DNA of 64,000 bases from Brockia lithotrophica (GCF_003633725.1 NZ_RBIJ01000001.1:795217-859216), one strand, 5' to 3'; positions 36,126 through 46,444 are shown, numbered from the stretch's first letter. Notes: generated by a model from the sequence alone, not told the origin. Program-made: numbers and translations.

Positions 36126-38951
36126 TTAGGATTTCTTTCGCCGCTCGCTCGCCGCACGGGTGAGTTCCTCGAGGCGCGAACGCACGCGTTCCCGGAGCTC
36201 GCGGTACTCCGCCTCCTTGGCACGTTCCTTGGACACGACCTCTTCCGGCGCGCGGGCGGTGAAGTCTGGGTTGAGGAGCTTTCGCCGCACGCGCTCGAGT
36301 TCGCCGTCCAGGCGGTCGAGTTCGCGGCGAAGTCGAGCGATTTCCGAGTCGAGGTCCACGAGGTCCTCCAAGGGGACGTACCCCTCCCCGCCGGAAAACA
36401 CGAGGGTGAGCGAGGTAGGCGGGCGCTTCACGTCGCGCCCCACCCGAACGAGTTCTGCTCGGGCGAGGCGTTCGAAAGCCCCGGCAAAGGTGCGGAAGAC
36501 AACCGACGCCTCTTCGGCGTCCACGCGCACGTGCAGGGGGATCTTGGTCTGCGGCGGCACCCCTACCTCGGCGCGGAGGTTGCGGACGAGGCGGACGATC
36601 TCCTGGAAGCGCCCGAGGAGCGAGACGTCCGCATCGGCGCGGAAGGCCTCCAGCGTAACCCCCGCCGTGGTCGGCCAAGGGGCGAGGACGAGGCTCGTGA
36701 CACGGGAAGGGTGCGGAAGGACGGGCGCAACCCGGGACGTATGGGGAAGCTTTTGCCAGAGTTCCTCCGTGAGGAAGGGCATGAACGGGTGGAGGAGGCG
36801 GAACGCGTGGTCGAGGACGAAAGCGAGGATCGCCCGCACGCGCCTCCGCGCCTCCGGCGGGCCATCGTATATCGGTCCCTTGGCGAGTTCCACGTACCAA
36901 TCGCAAAACTCGTCCCAAAGAAAGTCATAGAGGGCGCGACCCGCCTCGCCGACCTCGTACCGTTCGAGGAGCTCCGTGACGCGTTCGGCGGTCTCCGCAA
37001 GGCGGTGGAGGATCCAGCGGTCCTCCGGCGCAAAGGTCGTCCGGGCGGCGGCAAACTCAAGAATCCCTTCGGGAGAGGCGAGGTCGAAGGGAAGGTCTTC
37101 GTTGCCCAGGTTCATGAGGACGAAGCGCGTGGCGTTCCAGATCTTGTTGGCAAAGTTTCGTGCCGCCTCTGCGCGATCCCAGCGGAAACGCATGTCCTGC
37201 CCGGGAGCGACGCCCGTGGAAAGCATGAAGCGGAGGGCGTCGGCGCCGTACGTGTCGACCACCTCGAGCGGGTCCACCACGTTCCCCACGGACTTGGACA
37301 TCTTACGCCCTTCCTCGTCGCGAATGAGCCCGTGGAGATAGACGTCGCGGAACGGAACCTTTCCGGTAAAGGGAAGCGCCATGAAGACCATGCGCGCCAC
37401 CCAGAAAAAGAGGATGTCGTGGCCTGTAACCAGAAGGTCGGCAGGGTAGAAGCGCTGGAGGTCTTCCGTTTCCTCCGGCCACCCGAGCGTCACGAAAGGC
37501 CAGAGGGCGGAGCTAAACCACGTGTCCAACACGTCTTCTTCCTGACGCACGCGCGGGCTTCCGCACACCGGACACGTGTGGACGTCTTCGCGGGACACGG
37601 TCGTCGCCCCGCAGTCCTCGCAGTACCACGCCGGAATCCGGTGCCCCCACCAGAGTTGGCGGGAAATCACCCAGTCCCGCACGTTTTCCAGCCAGTGGAC
37701 GTAGATCTTCTCGAAGCGCTCCGGGACGAACCGCGGCCCCCGCCCCTCGCGAAGGGCGGCAAGGGCGCGTTCGGCCAGGGGCTTCATGCGGACAAACCAC
37801 TGCGTGGACAGGTAGGGTTCGACCACGGCGTCCGTGCGCTGCGAGTGCCCAACGGCGTGGACGTGACGTTCGACCTTTTCCAAGTAGCCCTCGCGGGCGA
37901 GGTCTTCGGCGATCTTTTCCCGACAGGCAAAGCGGTCAAGACCGCGGTACGGGCCAGCGTTTTCGTTCATCCGACCGTAGGAATCGATGACCACGACGGC
38001 CTCGAGGCCGTGGCGGCGGCCGATCTCGAAGTCCAACGGGTCGTGTGCCGGGGTGATCTTCACCGCACCCGTCCCGAACTCGGGGTCGACCGCGTCATCG
38101 GCAAGGATCGGGAGGCGTCGCCCGACGAGGGGGAGGATCGCCTCCTTGCCCACGAGCTTGCGGTAGCGTTCGTCCTCGGGGTGAACGGCTATCGCCACGT
38201 CGCCGAGCATCGTCTCCGGCCGCGTGGTAGCCACGACGATGTGTCCGGACCCGTCGGCGAGGGGGTAGCGCACGTAGTAGAGCTTGCCTTCGACTTCCTT
38301 GTAGATGACCTCCAAGTCGGAGAGGACGGTCTGGGCTACGGGATCCCAGTGGACGATGTACGGTGCTCGGTAGATGAGCCCTTCTTCGTAGAGGCGGACG
38401 AACACCTCGCGGATCGCCCGCACGTACCCCTCGTCGAGGGTAAACCGTTCGCGCGTGAAGTCTACGGAGAGGCCGAGCTTGCGCCATTGGCTGCGAATCC
38501 GCTCCGCGTATTCCTCCTTCCACGACCAGACACGCTCGAGAAACTTCTCGCGCCCAAGGTCGTGGCGCGTGAGCCCCTCCTGGGCGAGGCGACGCTCCAC
38601 GACGACCTGCGTGGCGATGCCGGCGTGGTCCATTCCCGGAAGCCAAAGCGCATCGTACCCCAGCATCCGATGGTAGCGGACGTAGATGTCCTGGAGCGTG
38701 CTGTTTAGGGCGTGGCCGAGGTGCAGCGATCCCGTCACGTTGGGTGGCGGGATCACGACGGAAAACGTCTTGCGCTCCTCGCCGCCCACGGGGGTGAAGA
38801 GTCCGTGGCGGTGCCAAAACTCCGCCCACTTGGGCTCGATCTCCCGAGGGTTGTAGGTCTTGGGAAGCGCCGATGCAGGCGCGTCTTGCGGGTGAGAAGA
38901 ACCCGCGTTTCCCCCTTCTTCGGAGATTTGACTCTCCGGTTCCTTCGCCAT
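36126..38951 (-). CDS. valS: Valyl-tRNA synthetase
   Basis: This 941-residue class I synthetase has HLGH (77-80, the HIGH motif), KMSKS (about 548) and the C-terminal Val-RS coiled coil (SEIARLRRELDRLDGELERVRRKL). Start ATG 38951 has GGAGGG seven bases upstream. Zn-finger-like CEDCGATT...CPVCGS is present, as in some Val-RS. Expression is governed by the T-box leader at 39059-39410. Confidence 0.98.
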   Translation of the reverse strand: MAKEPESQISEEGGNAGSSHPQDAPASALPKTYNPREIEPKWAEFWHRHGLFTPVGGEERKTFSVVIPPPNVTGSLHLGHALNSTLQDIYVRYHRMLGYDALWLPGMDHAGIATQVVVERRLAQEGLTRHDLGREKFLERVWSWKEEYAERIRSQWRKLGLSVDFTRERFTLDEGYVRAIREVFVRLYEEGLIYRAPYIVHWDPVAQTVLSDLEVIYKEVEGKLYYVRYPLADGSGHIVVATTRPETMLGDVAIAVHPEDERYRKLVGKEAILPLVGRRLPILADDAVDPEFGTGAVKITPAHDPLDFEIGRRHGLEAVVVIDSYGRMNENAGPYRGLDRFACREKIAEDLAREGYLEKVERHVHAVGHSQRTDAVVEPYLSTQWFVRMKPLAERALAALREGRGPRFVPERFEKIYVHWLENVRDWVISRQLWWGHRIPAWYCEDCGATTVSREDVHTCPVCGSPRVRQEEDVLDTWFSSALWPFVTLGWPEETEDLQRFYPADLLVTGHDILFFWVARMVFMALPFTGKVPFRDVYLHGLIRDEEGRKMSKSVGNVVDPLEVVDTYGADALRFMLSTGVAPGQDMRFRWDRAEAARNFANKIWNATRFVLMNLGNEDLPFDLASPEGILEFAAARTTFAPEDRWILHRLAETAERVTELLERYEVGEAGRALYDFLWDEFCDWYVELAKGPIYDGPPEARRRVRAILAFVLDHAFRLLHPFMPFLTEELWQKLPHTSRVAPVLPHPSRVTSLVLAPWPTTAGVTLEAFRADADVSLLGRFQEIVRLVRNLRAEVGVPPQTKIPLHVRVDAEEASVVFRTFAGAFERLARAELVRVGRDVKRPPTSLTLVFSGGEGYVPLEDLVDLDSEIARLRRELDRLDGELERVRRKLLNPDFTARAPEEVVSKERAKEAEYRELRERVRSRLEELTRAASERRKKS

Positions 38952-39058
38952 CGAACCGTCCCTCCTCGGTCTGACGTTTGCGCCCCACGGCGCACCGTGC
39001 TTCCCGCTGGGCACGTCCGCATACGCCCGGGCACGGCGTGGGGCGCGGGGAACGCGCA

Positions 39059-39410
39059 AAAAGGGGGCCCGTCCCTGAAAGGACGAAGACCCCCGTCTTC
39101 GCGGTACCACCTTTCTTCGCCCGCGCTCTGCAGGTTCGTGCGCTTCGGTCCAGACGGAAATCGCGACCGGCGCACGTCCTATCGCGCAAACGCGGGCGCT
39201 CTCCTCGGCCGATAACGGGGCCAACCGGCATTCCCTTACCACCCGAAGCGGGTTCGGGAAACCTCGGGCGTTCTCCGAACCGCTTCCCGGGCTTCGCGGT
39301 GCCGCTCCGGGGCCACCTTCGCCGGGCCGACCCGGGGGTCCTTTCAGCCGCGGGAACCCCTCTCTGTGCGGGCCCTTTTCCCGGGTACTCCTCCCCATCC
39401 TCGCGTTCGA
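39059..39410 (-). ncRNA. T-box riboswitch of valS
   Basis: The invariant T-box AGGTGGTACCGCG reads on the minus strand at 39100-39112. It is followed by a strong terminator (39063-39094, GGGGGTCTTCGTCC / GGACGGGCCCCC) with five Us. Further upstream are the Stem I marks GAGGATGGGGAGGAGTA and CAGAGAGGGG...GCTGAAAGG. Uncharged tRNA-Val should stabilise the antiterminator and allow valS transcription. The specifier codon could not be placed with certainty. Confidence 0.95.
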
Positions 39411-39431
39411 GAACGAAGTTTTTCGCCTTTC

Positions 39432-39460
39432 ATCTTACGCATTTTCCGCCCGCCAGTCAA
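39432..39460 (-). promoter_or_regulatory. Sigma-A promoter of the T-box-valS transcript
   Basis: TTGACT (39455-39460) and TAAGAT (39432-39437) on the minus strand, 17-base spacer. The remaining sequence to yeiH (39461-39654) holds no gene. Confidence 0.8.
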
Positions 39461-39654
39461 AGGAGCTGGCCGGCTCCCGCGTGGCTCTCCTGTCCCCCAC
39501 TCCCAATGCAGAGAAGCGGCGTTTCTTTGTTTGCATCTCGAACCTCTCGGGCGGCTTTCGCCAGCTCCCCGCACTCCGTTCGGAAGATGCGAACGCCGAA
39601 GCTCCGTGGCACCGGTAGGATGGAAACGCAAAAACCCCACAGGAGGTGTGCCCG

Positions 39655-40725
39655 ATGTCCCAAGCCGTGTCGGGGGTCACGAAGGACGACCGCGCCCCCG
39701 TCCCTCGATCCTTTCGGGCGCGCCTCAAGAACGCCCGAGGATTCCTCCAAGGACTCGTCCTCGCCCTCCTCCTCGCCTACCTGTCCCTCCTCCTCGCCAA
39801 CCTCCCGGGATTTAAGGTCCTAGGCCCCATGGTCCTCGCCATTCTCGTGGGCATGGCGTGGCGGGAGCTCATGGACGTACCCGCAGGCGCCTTTTCCGGA
39901 ATCCGGTTTGCCGCCCAGCGCCTCCTCCGCGTCGGGATCGTCCTCCTCGGGATGCGCCTTACCCTCGGGGACATCCTCGGGCTCGGGGTTCTCCCCCTCC
40001 TTCTCGCGCTGACGTCCATCGCCTTCGCCTTCGGAACGACCCTCGCCCTCGCCCGACGCTTCACCCTCGAGCGGCGGCTCGGAGTCCTCACGGCGAGCGG
40101 CGTGTCGGTGTGCGGCGCCGCCGCCGTCCTCGCCGTTGCCCCTCAGCTCAGGGCAAACGAAAGCGAAACGGCCGCAGCCGTGGCGAGCGTGGCCTTCCTC
40201 GGTACGATCTTCACCGTGTTCGACCTCCTCGTGCTCCCCGCGATTCCCTGGACAGATCTCGGACGAGGAACCTTCCTCGGCGCCACGTTGCACGAAGTGG
40301 CCCACGTCGTCGCCGCGGCCTACCCCTTCGGTCCTACGGTGACGAACGACGCGCTCCTCGTCAAGTTGACCCGCGTCGCGCTCCTCGTACCCATCGCCCT
40401 GGGCATCGGACTTTTCTGGCGCGAAAAAACGACCCCGCCGGGTTCTCCCGGCAAGACGCGCGCGCGGCCGCCCTTCCCTTGGTTCGTCTTGGGGTTTCTC
40501 GCCGTCGCCCTTCTCGGGAGCTTCGTTCCCGTACCGCCCTCCCTTCGCCAGGGGACGATCGACCTCGCCTCCTTCCTCCTCACCACCGCCATGACGGCCA
40601 TTGGCCTGAGCGCGGACTTCGTCACGCTTCGCCGCCTAGGGTATCGGGCCTTTGCCGTCGGAGCCCTCGCGAGCGTGTTCCTCGTCCTCGTAGATGGCCT
40701 CCTCGTCTCGCTCCTCCTCCGCTGA
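39655..40725 (+). CDS. YeiH family putative anion exporter (UPF0324)
   Basis: This 356-residue protein has about ten helices and the family stretches GMRLTLGDILGLG, TASGVSVCGAAAVLA and GATLHEVAHVVAAA. YeiH proteins are proposed sulfate or other anion exporters; evidence is limited. ATG 39655 has AGGAGG upstream. The gene converges with, and its last 90 bases overlap, a LysR regulator on the opposite strand, a pairing seen in other bacteria (yeiE-yeiH). Confidence 0.9.
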   Translation: MSQAVSGVTKDDRAPVPRSFRARLKNARGFLQGLVLALLLAYLSLLLANLPGFKVLGPMVLAILVGMAWRELMDVPAGAFSGIRFAAQRLLRVGIVLLGMRLTLGDILGLGVLPLLLALTSIAFAFGTTLALARRFTLERRLGVLTASGVSVCGAAAVLAVAPQLRANESETAAAVASVAFLGTIFTVFDLLVLPAIPWTDLGRGTFLGATLHEVAHVVAAAYPFGPTVTNDALLVKLTRVALLVPIALGIGLFWREKTTPPGSPGKTRARPPFPWFVLGFLAVALLGSFVPVPPSLRQGTIDLASFLLTTAMTAIGLSADFVTLRRLGYRAFAVGALASVFLVLVDGLLVSLLLR

Positions 40726-41694
40726 GGCTCGCACCGCACGGGCAAAGGCGGAGAGGAGGAGGTTTCCCTCCCCGAGCCGCGTGACGAGGTGAAAGCGCCG
40801 GACGAAGCGGGGCGCCAAAGGCCCCGTAAGCGGCCTACACGCCGCGACGCGCACCGTGGAGGAAGCGAGGACCCGCTCGGGGAGGAGGGCAACGCCGAGA
40901 CCCGCCGCGACCCCTTCGAGGATGGCGTGCATACTCCCCAAAGTGAGCGTTTGAACGGGAAGGATGCCCAGCGCCTGCCACAGGCCTTCCGTGAGCGCCC
41001 GCGTTCCCGAACCCGGTTCGCGCACGAGCCAACGCGCCCGAGCGAGAACTCCACAGGCGTCGTCCTCCTTCCAAGTCCTGCAGGCGGCGTTCCGCCTTCG
41101 GAGGCGCAAACCGCCCGCTTCGGAAAAACACCGGCATGCCGCGCAAATCTCGCGACCACCTACGGGTGCGGCAAAGGTGAGGACGTCGAGGAGCACGGGA
41201 ACCTTGCGCAAGGTCGGTCGAGGCGGCACGTCGCCTTCGACGAGAGCGCCAACCGCTTCGCGCCGTTCGAGGGCGAGGATGGCCTCTTCCGTATTTCCGA
41301 GGAGAAGGCGTACGTCTATCCCGGGATGACGGGTGAGAAAACCCGGGAGAATTCGGGGCAAGAGGTATTCGCCGACCGTCCGGCTCGCCGCGAGAGAAAG
41401 CACCCCGGAAAGGTCGTCGCGAGCTTCGGAAGAAAGTTCGCCTAAAGCGGCATCCCAGCGCTCGAGGATGTCCCGGACGTGGGTCGCCCACGCTTCACCC
41501 GCTTTCGTGAGCGCTACGCCGCGGGTGCCGCGGACGAAGAGGCGTACGCCCAAGGCGCCCTCGAGCTGACGTACGGCTTCGCTCACCGTAGACGGAGCGA
41601 GATAGAGGGCTTGCGCCGCCCGGCTCATGCTCCCCGTGGCGGCAACCTCGAGAAAGACGCGCAACGTACGGAAGTCCACCTCGTCGAGGAGCAT
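40636..41694 (-). CDS. LysR-type transcriptional regulator (YeiE/CysB-like)
   Basis: This 352-residue regulator has an N-terminal winged helix-turn-helix (FRTLRVFLEVAATGSMSRAAQALYLAPSTVSEAVRQLE, residues about 7-45) and an effector-binding domain. A basic, Cys-containing stretch inside the effector domain (ICAACRCFSEAGG, CRTWKEDDACG) is unusual and could bind a metal or be a local insertion. The C-terminal tail is acidic (EEERDEEAIYEDEEH) and is encoded antisense to the end of yeiH. ATG 41694 has GGGAGG about ten bases upstream. It probably controls yeiH. Confidence 0.88.
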   Translation of the reverse strand: MLLDEVDFRTLRVFLEVAATGSMSRAAQALYLAPSTVSEAVRQLEGALGVRLFVRGTRGVALTKAGEAWATHVRDILERWDAALGELSSEARDDLSGVLSLAASRTVGEYLLPRILPGFLTRHPGIDVRLLLGNTEEAILALERREAVGALVEGDVPPRPTLRKVPVLLDVLTFAAPVGGREICAACRCFSEAGGLRLRRRNAACRTWKEDDACGVLARARWLVREPGSGTRALTEGLWQALGILPVQTLTLGSMHAILEGVAAGLGVALLPERVLASSTVRVAACRPLTGPLAPRFVRRFHLVTRLGEGNLLLSAFARAVRASAEEERDEEAIYEDEEHAREGSDGKGPIP

Positions 41695-41811
41695 CGTCCC
41701 CCGGCCTCCCTGCTCCTTTTGCGTCGCAAACGCCTCGGAATTTCGGGGAGTCGTCCGAGGACAGAGGAAACCGACCTCGTAGATTCGATCGTAGCGCAAG
41801 GAGGGAAAGCT

Positions 41812-42354
41812 ATGCACGACCCGAAGGACCGTCCTCTCTCTCGCCGCCCAGAAGGTCCTTCCGGATCCGACGAAGAGGCTCTCTTGAGCTCGGCGACCCC
41901 CCCTCGTACCCTTCTCGTAGCCCTAGACGGCTCACCCCCCTCCCTCGCCGCCGCCGGCTACGCCCTCGCCCTGGGCGTCGTCCTCGGCTCCCGCCTTCAC
42001 GCCGTGTACGTCGATCCGGACGGCGAAGGAGACCCCGAACCCCTTCCCGAAGATGAGGGGCGCCTACACGAAATCCCCCTGGAAGGGCACGCCGTCCAGG
42101 GGATTCGCGGGCTGTACCTCCTCGCCCGCGCAGCCGCGCAAAAAGGCACCCAGGTTCGGCTCTGGGTGGCGCGCGGAAACATCGTGGACGGAATCCTGCG
42201 TACGGCGACACACGTCGATGCCAACGCCATCTTTATGGGAAACACGGGACGTTCGGGATTGGGTAGGCTCCTCCTCGGCAGCGTCGCCGAGGAAGTCCTC
42301 CGCCGCTCCCACCTTCCCGTCACCGTCGTCCGGGGGACGTCCGGGATTTCGTGA
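41812..42354 (+). CDS. Universal stress protein, ATP-binding type
   Basis: This 180-residue cytoplasmic protein has the UspA fold. A 30-residue polar lead is followed by TLLVALDGSPPS, and the ATP-binding motif GNTGRSGLGRLLLGSVAEE lies near the C-terminus. ATG 41812 has AAGGAGGG upstream. It is divergent from the LysR gene, with a 117-base shared promoter region. Confidence 0.93.
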   Translation: MHDPKDRPLSRRPEGPSGSDEEALLSSATPPRTLLVALDGSPPSLAAAGYALALGVVLGSRLHAVYVDPDGEGDPEPLPEDEGRLHEIPLEGHAVQGIRGLYLLARAAAQKGTQVRLWVARGNIVDGILRTATHVDANAIFMGNTGRSGLGRLLLGSVAEEVLRRSHLPVTVVRGTSGIS

Positions 42355-42400
42355 CCCCTTGAAGGCCTTCCCCGTTCTCGGGCTACGGTCTCTCCGTCCG

Positions 42401-43411
42401 TCAGACGAGGTGGCAAGCGACGAAGTGGCCGGGGGTGACTTCCCGGAAGGCCGGAGGTTCCTCCGCACAGCGCTTTTCCGCAAACGGACAGCGGGTATGG
42501 AAGGGGCAGCCACCCGGAGGATCGGCGGGATTCGGGATGTCCCCCTTGAGGAGGATGCGTTCGCGCGTACGCCGAGCCCGCGGATCCGGGACGGGGACGG
42601 CAGAAAGAAGCGCCTTCGTATACGGGTGGAGCGGACGGGCAAAGAGCTCCTCGCGCGGGGCGAACTCCACGATCTTCCCGAGATACATCACCGCCACGTC
42701 GTCGCTCATGAACTCCACGACACTCAAATCGTGGGAAATGAAGAGGTACGTGAGCCCCAACGTCTCCTTGAGGTCCATGAGGAGGTTCAAAATCTGCGCC
42801 TGTACGGAGACGTCGAGGGCGGAAACGGGCTCGTCGAGCACGATGAACTCGGGCCGAAGCGCCAGCGCGCGGGCGATCCCGATGCGCTGGCGTTGTCCCC
42901 CAGAAAACTCGTGGAGATAGCGGTCGTAGTGCTCGGGCTCCAACCCTACCCGCGCGAGAACTTCTTCCACCTGCGCCCGCACGTCCCCGGGTGCGGCCAA
43001 CCCGTGCTCGAGCAAGGGCTCGGCAATTGCGTCTCCTACTCGCATCTTGGGGTTGAGGGAACTGAACGGATCTTGAAACACCATTTGCATCTTCGGTCGA
43101 AGGCTCCGGAGTTCGCGCCGCCCCAGGGCGTACACGTCCCTTCCGCGGTAGAAGACGGAGCCTTCCGTTTTAGGGACGAGGCGGAGGAGCGCCCTGCCCA
43201 CGGTAGACTTACCGCTTCCCGATTCGCCTACGAGGCCGAGGACCGACCCCTGTCGAATGCGAATGTCCACGCCGTCTACCGCCCGAACGTACCCTACGGG
43301 ACGGCGGAGAATCCCTCCGAGGATGGGGAAGTAGACACGAAGGCCGTCGGCAACGACGAGGAAATCCTTCCCAGGCGACAAAGCGGTCGCGTCGGGTTGC
43401 GCGAGCGTCAC
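42401..43411 (-). CDS. oppF: Oligopeptide ABC transporter ATP-binding protein, OppF type (system 1)
   Basis: This 336-residue ATPase has Walker [10 protein letters not shown] (62-70), signature FSGGQRQR, Walker [12 protein letters not shown] and switch ISHD. The C-terminal oligopeptide extension has [14 protein letters not shown], the Fe-S-like cysteine cluster of OppD/OppF proteins. The GTG start overlaps the oppD stop (GTGA). Last gene of the five-gene system-1 operon. Confidence 0.93.
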   Translation of the reverse strand: MTLAQPDATALSPGKDFLVVADGLRVYFPILGGILRRPVGYVRAVDGVDIRIRQGSVLGLVGESGSGKSTVGRALLRLVPKTEGSVFYRGRDVYALGRRELRSLRPKMQMVFQDPFSSLNPKMRVGDAIAEPLLEHGLAAPGDVRAQVEEVLARVGLEPEHYDRYLHEFSGGQRQRIGIARALALRPEFIVLDEPVSALDVSVQAQILNLLMDLKETLGLTYLFISHDLSVVEFMSDDVAVMYLGKIVEFAPREELFARPLHPYTKALLSAVPVPDPRARRTRERILLKGDIPNPADPPGGCPFHTRCPFAEKRCAEEPPAFREVTPGHFVACHLV

Positions 43412-44382
43412 GCCTCCTTCACCTCCAGGTGACAGGCGACGAAGTGCCCCGGGCCCACCTCGACGTAGGGTGGGAAAACGGTGCGGCAATGCGGCATGCG
43501 GAAGGTGCAGCGGTCGAAAAAGGCGCAACCCGGGGGAAGATTGAGGAGGTTGGGAACCTGTCCGGGAATCGCGTAGAGGCGGCGCTCGCGCCGGCCGATC
43601 ACCGGCTTTGCGCGCAACAGTCCACGGGTGTAGGGATGGCGAGGATCGTCGAAAATCGCCTCCACAGGTCCCGCTTCCACGATGCGCCCCGCGTACATGA
43701 CGAGTACATAGTCCGCCATCTCGGCCACGACTCCGAGGTCGTGGGTGATGAGGAGGAGGGCCATGTTTCGTTCCTCGCGCAAGGTACGGAGGAGGTCGAG
43801 AATCTGCGCCTGGATTGTCACGTCCAGGGCGGTCGTCGGCTCGTCGGCGATCACGAGATCCGGGTTGTTTGCGATGGCGATGGCGATCCCCACCCGTTGA
43901 CGCATGCCGCCCGAAAGTTCGTGGGGGTACGAGCTCACCACGCCTTCCGGCCGCGGGATCCCCACCTGCCGCAAAAGTTCCACCGCCCTCTCCCACGCCT
44001 CCTTGCGGTCAAAAAGGGTGTGGGCGAGCAGGGCTTCCGCGATTTGTTCGCCGACAGGGAGGACGGGGTTGAGGGCGGTCATCGGCTCTTGAAAGACGAA
44101 TCCGATTTCTCCTCCGCGGATTCGGCGGAGCTCCCGTTCCGGAAGCCGGACGAGTTCGCGTCCTTTAAAGAGGATTTCTCCGCCTACGATCTTCCCAGGA
44201 GGGTCGATCAACCGAAGGAAGGATAGGGCCGTCATGCTCTTTCCACTTCCGGACTCACCGACCAAGCTCACCGTCTGTCCGCGCTCGACGGTGAAGCTCA
44301 CCCCGTCGACGGCCTTCACCACGCCTTCCGGCGTAAAGAAGTGCACGCGCAGGTCCCGAACGTCCACGAGTGGCTGCGTCAT
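43408..44382 (-). CDS. oppD: Oligopeptide ABC transporter ATP-binding protein, OppD type (system 1)
   Basis: This 324-residue ATPase has GESGSGKSM (Walker A), LSGGMRQR (signature), [12 protein letters not shown] (Walker B) and ITHD. The C-terminal [14 protein letters not shown] carries the usual cysteines. ATG 44382 has GGAGG upstream. It forms the ATPase heterodimer with OppF. Confidence 0.94.
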   Translation of the reverse strand: MTQPLVDVRDLRVHFFTPEGVVKAVDGVSFTVERGQTVSLVGESGSGKSMTALSFLRLIDPPGKIVGGEILFKGRELVRLPERELRRIRGGEIGFVFQEPMTALNPVLPVGEQIAEALLAHTLFDRKEAWERAVELLRQVGIPRPEGVVSSYPHELSGGMRQRVGIAIAIANNPDLVIADEPTTALDVTIQAQILDLLRTLREERNMALLLITHDLGVVAEMADYVLVMYAGRIVEAGPVEAIFDDPRHPYTRGLLRAKPVIGRRERRLYAIPGQVPNLLNLPPGCAFFDRCTFRMPHCRTVFPPYVEVGPGHFVACHLEVKEA

Positions 44383-44398
44383 CGTCGGCCTCCTTCTC

Positions 44399-45340
44399 CT
44401 ACCGCACCCGACGCTGCGTGCGGGGGTCCAACGTGTCGCGCAGGGCGTCGCCAAGGATGTTGATCGCGAGCACCGTAACGAGAATCGCTACGCCGGGAGG
44501 GATCCAAAGCCACGGCCTCTTTTTGAAGTCGATGAGGTTATTGGCGGCGGAGAGCATCTGCCCCCAGGAAGGCGTCGGCGGGATCACCCCAAGGCCGAGA
44601 AAGCTCAACGCCGACTCGACGACAATCGCCCCAGCGACGGCGAGGGTGCCGCTCACGATGATCGTCGCGGCAACGTTGGGAAGAAGGTGATGCAGGAGCT
44701 TCCGCCGATCGGAAAGGCCCAAAACTTCGGTGGCGAGCATGAACTCCTGCTCCCGCAGGCTCAGTACCTGGCTTCGGACCAGACGGGCCAACCCCATCCA
44801 ACTGAGGCCGCCGATGAGAAGCATGAGGACAAAGATGCGCTTTTCGGGAGGGAACTTGAGGTCGGAAAGAACCGCGCCTACTGTGATGAAGAGGGGAAGG
44901 GCGGGCAAGGCGAAGAGGATGTCCACGAGGCGCATGAGCAAGGTGTCCGTCCAGCCCCCGTAAAACCCCGCGAGGAGACCCACGGTAGTCCCGATGGCGA
45001 CGAGGATGGCTGTGGCGATGATCCCCACGGTGAGCGAAATCCTCCCACCCTCCATGAGGCGAAGGAGGACGTCCCGACCAAGGTTGTCGGTGCCCAACCA
45101 GTGTTCGGCACTGGGCGGACGGTTCCCCTGGGAAACGTCCGCCTTTGCTCCGGCATACGGGGAGAGAAGCGGACCGACAAAGGCGAAAAGGAACATAAAG
45201 ACGAGGAGGGAAATTCCCACAATCGCACGGGGGTTTCGGATGAGGCGTGCGAACACGTCTCCCCACTGCGAACGGTGGCGCCTGCGGCCCTTCGACGGCG
45301 GGTGTCCCCCTACGCGTGTTTCCTCCCCACGCCCGTCCAT
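44399..45340 (-). CDS. oppC: Oligopeptide ABC transporter permease, OppC type (system 1)
   Basis: This 313-residue, six-helix permease has a polar N-terminal tail (about 35 residues) and docking loop ATEVLGLSDRRKLLHHLLPN. ATG 45340 has GGAGGG seven bases upstream; a GTG at 45346 is the alternative. It pairs with OppB at 45372. Confidence 0.93.
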   Translation of the reverse strand: MDGRGEETRVGGHPPSKGRRRHRSQWGDVFARLIRNPRAIVGISLLVFMFLFAFVGPLLSPYAGAKADVSQGNRPPSAEHWLGTDNLGRDVLLRLMEGGRISLTVGIIATAILVAIGTTVGLLAGFYGGWTDTLLMRLVDILFALPALPLFITVGAVLSDLKFPPEKRIFVLMLLIGGLSWMGLARLVRSQVLSLREQEFMLATEVLGLSDRRKLLHHLLPNVAATIIVSGTLAVAGAIVVESALSFLGLGVIPPTPSWGQMLSAANNLIDFKKRPWLWIPPGVAILVTVLAINILGDALRDTLDPRTQRRVR

Positions 45341-45371
45341 GTGCACTCCCTCCTGCGACTCGTCGGATTGT

Positions 45372-46340
45372 CTATCTGTGGCGTACGCGCGGATCGGCTA
45401 CGCCGTAGAGGACGTCGGCGAGGATGTTCGCGAGGATCGTGAGAACGGCGAGAAAGAGGGTAAACCCCATGACGAGCGGGTAATCCCGGTTGTATACCCC
45501 GCTTAGGGCTACCTTGCCGATCCCCGGCCAGTTGAAGATCTGCTCCGTGATCATCGCCCCGGCGAAGAGGCCGGGGAGTTCGAGGGTGAAAAGGGTGATG
45601 AGGGGGAGGAGCACGTTGCGGAAGACGTGCTTCTGAAGGACGATGCGCTCCCGAAGGCCCTTCGCCCGTGCCGTACGCACGAAGTCCTGACGGATCACCT
45701 CGAGGACGTTGGCCCGAACGTAGCGCGTGAGGCCGCCGATGCTGAGAAGCGTGAGCGTAAGCACCGGAAGGACCATGTGGTGGGCCACGTCCAAAATGTG
45801 CTCCCACCCCGTAAAGTCCGAACCCGTCGTCGTCATCCCGCCCAAGGGAAAGATGGGGATGTCCACGGCGAGCCACTTGAGAAGGAGAAGGCCGAGGAAA
45901 AACGAGGGAAAGGACATCGTAGCGTAGACGAAGAGCGTGACGAGGGAATCGAACCAACTGTATTGTTTTAGGGCGGAAAAAAAGCCGATGAACAGGGCAA
46001 ACAGCCATTCGAAGAACATCACCGTAGCGGCGATGAGGAAGGAATTCCACATAAACGTTTGAATCACTTCCGTAACCGGCTTTTGAAACATGTAGGAGAT
46101 GCCGAGGTCCCCCCGCAAAACCTGACCCATCCAGTGAAGGTAGCGGAGGTAAAGCGGCTGGTCGAGGCCGTAGAGGGCACGGAGTTCCGCAATCCTCTCG
46201 GGCGTAATGTTTGTGTCATTCAGGATCCGCGAGGTAAAGACGTCCCCGGGGGCAAGGGAGTAGGCAAGAAAGATCACGATGGAGGCGCCGATGAACGTGG
46301 GGATGCTTTCGAGGAGTCGGCGCACGACGTAGCGCCACAT
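45372..46340 (-). CDS. oppB: Oligopeptide ABC transporter permease, OppB type (system 1)
   Basis: This 322-residue, six-helix permease begins WRYVVRRLLESIPTFIGASIVIFL, with docking loop TARAKGLRERIVLQKHVFRNVLLP. ATG 46340 has AAGGAAGG upstream. It follows oppA after a stem-loop that likely lowers permease expression relative to the binding protein. Confidence 0.94.
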   Translation of the reverse strand: MWRYVVRRLLESIPTFIGASIVIFLAYSLAPGDVFTSRILNDTNITPERIAELRALYGLDQPLYLRYLHWMGQVLRGDLGISYMFQKPVTEVIQTFMWNSFLIAATVMFFEWLFALFIGFFSALKQYSWFDSLVTLFVYATMSFPSFFLGLLLLKWLAVDIPIFPLGGMTTTGSDFTGWEHILDVAHHMVLPVLTLTLLSIGGLTRYVRANVLEVIRQDFVRTARAKGLRERIVLQKHVFRNVLLPLITLFTLELPGLFAGAMITEQIFNWPGIGKVALSGVYNRDYPLVMGFTLFLAVLTILANILADVLYGVADPRVRHR

Positions 46341-46386
46341 TGGCGCACACCTTCCTTTTTCACCCAAAACTCGACGTGAGGGCAAA

Positions 46387-46423
46387 GGGCGCCGCACGCC
46401 CGGATTTCGGGCACGCGGCGCCC
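46387..46423 (-). terminator. Stem-loop between oppA and oppB of system 1
   Basis: GGGCGCCGCGTGCCC and GGGCGTGCGGCGCCC flank a 7-base loop, followed by TTTGCCC. It probably attenuates rather than fully terminates. Confidence 0.65.
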
Positions 46424-46444
46424 CGAACTCCCTAAGTATCAAAG

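Noticed and set aside
36126..36918. Long upstream extension of folC through valS
   Set aside because: It is the third frame of valS, rich in Arg/Pro/Gly, with no homology before 36099.
36078..38708. 876-codon plus-strand frame opposite valS
   Set aside because: Antisense shadow of valS; no motif, no start site and codon use of a reversed gene.
42355..42400. Short palindrome TGAAGGCCTTC between usp and oppF as a bidirectional terminator
   Set aside because: Stem too short and no T-run on either side.
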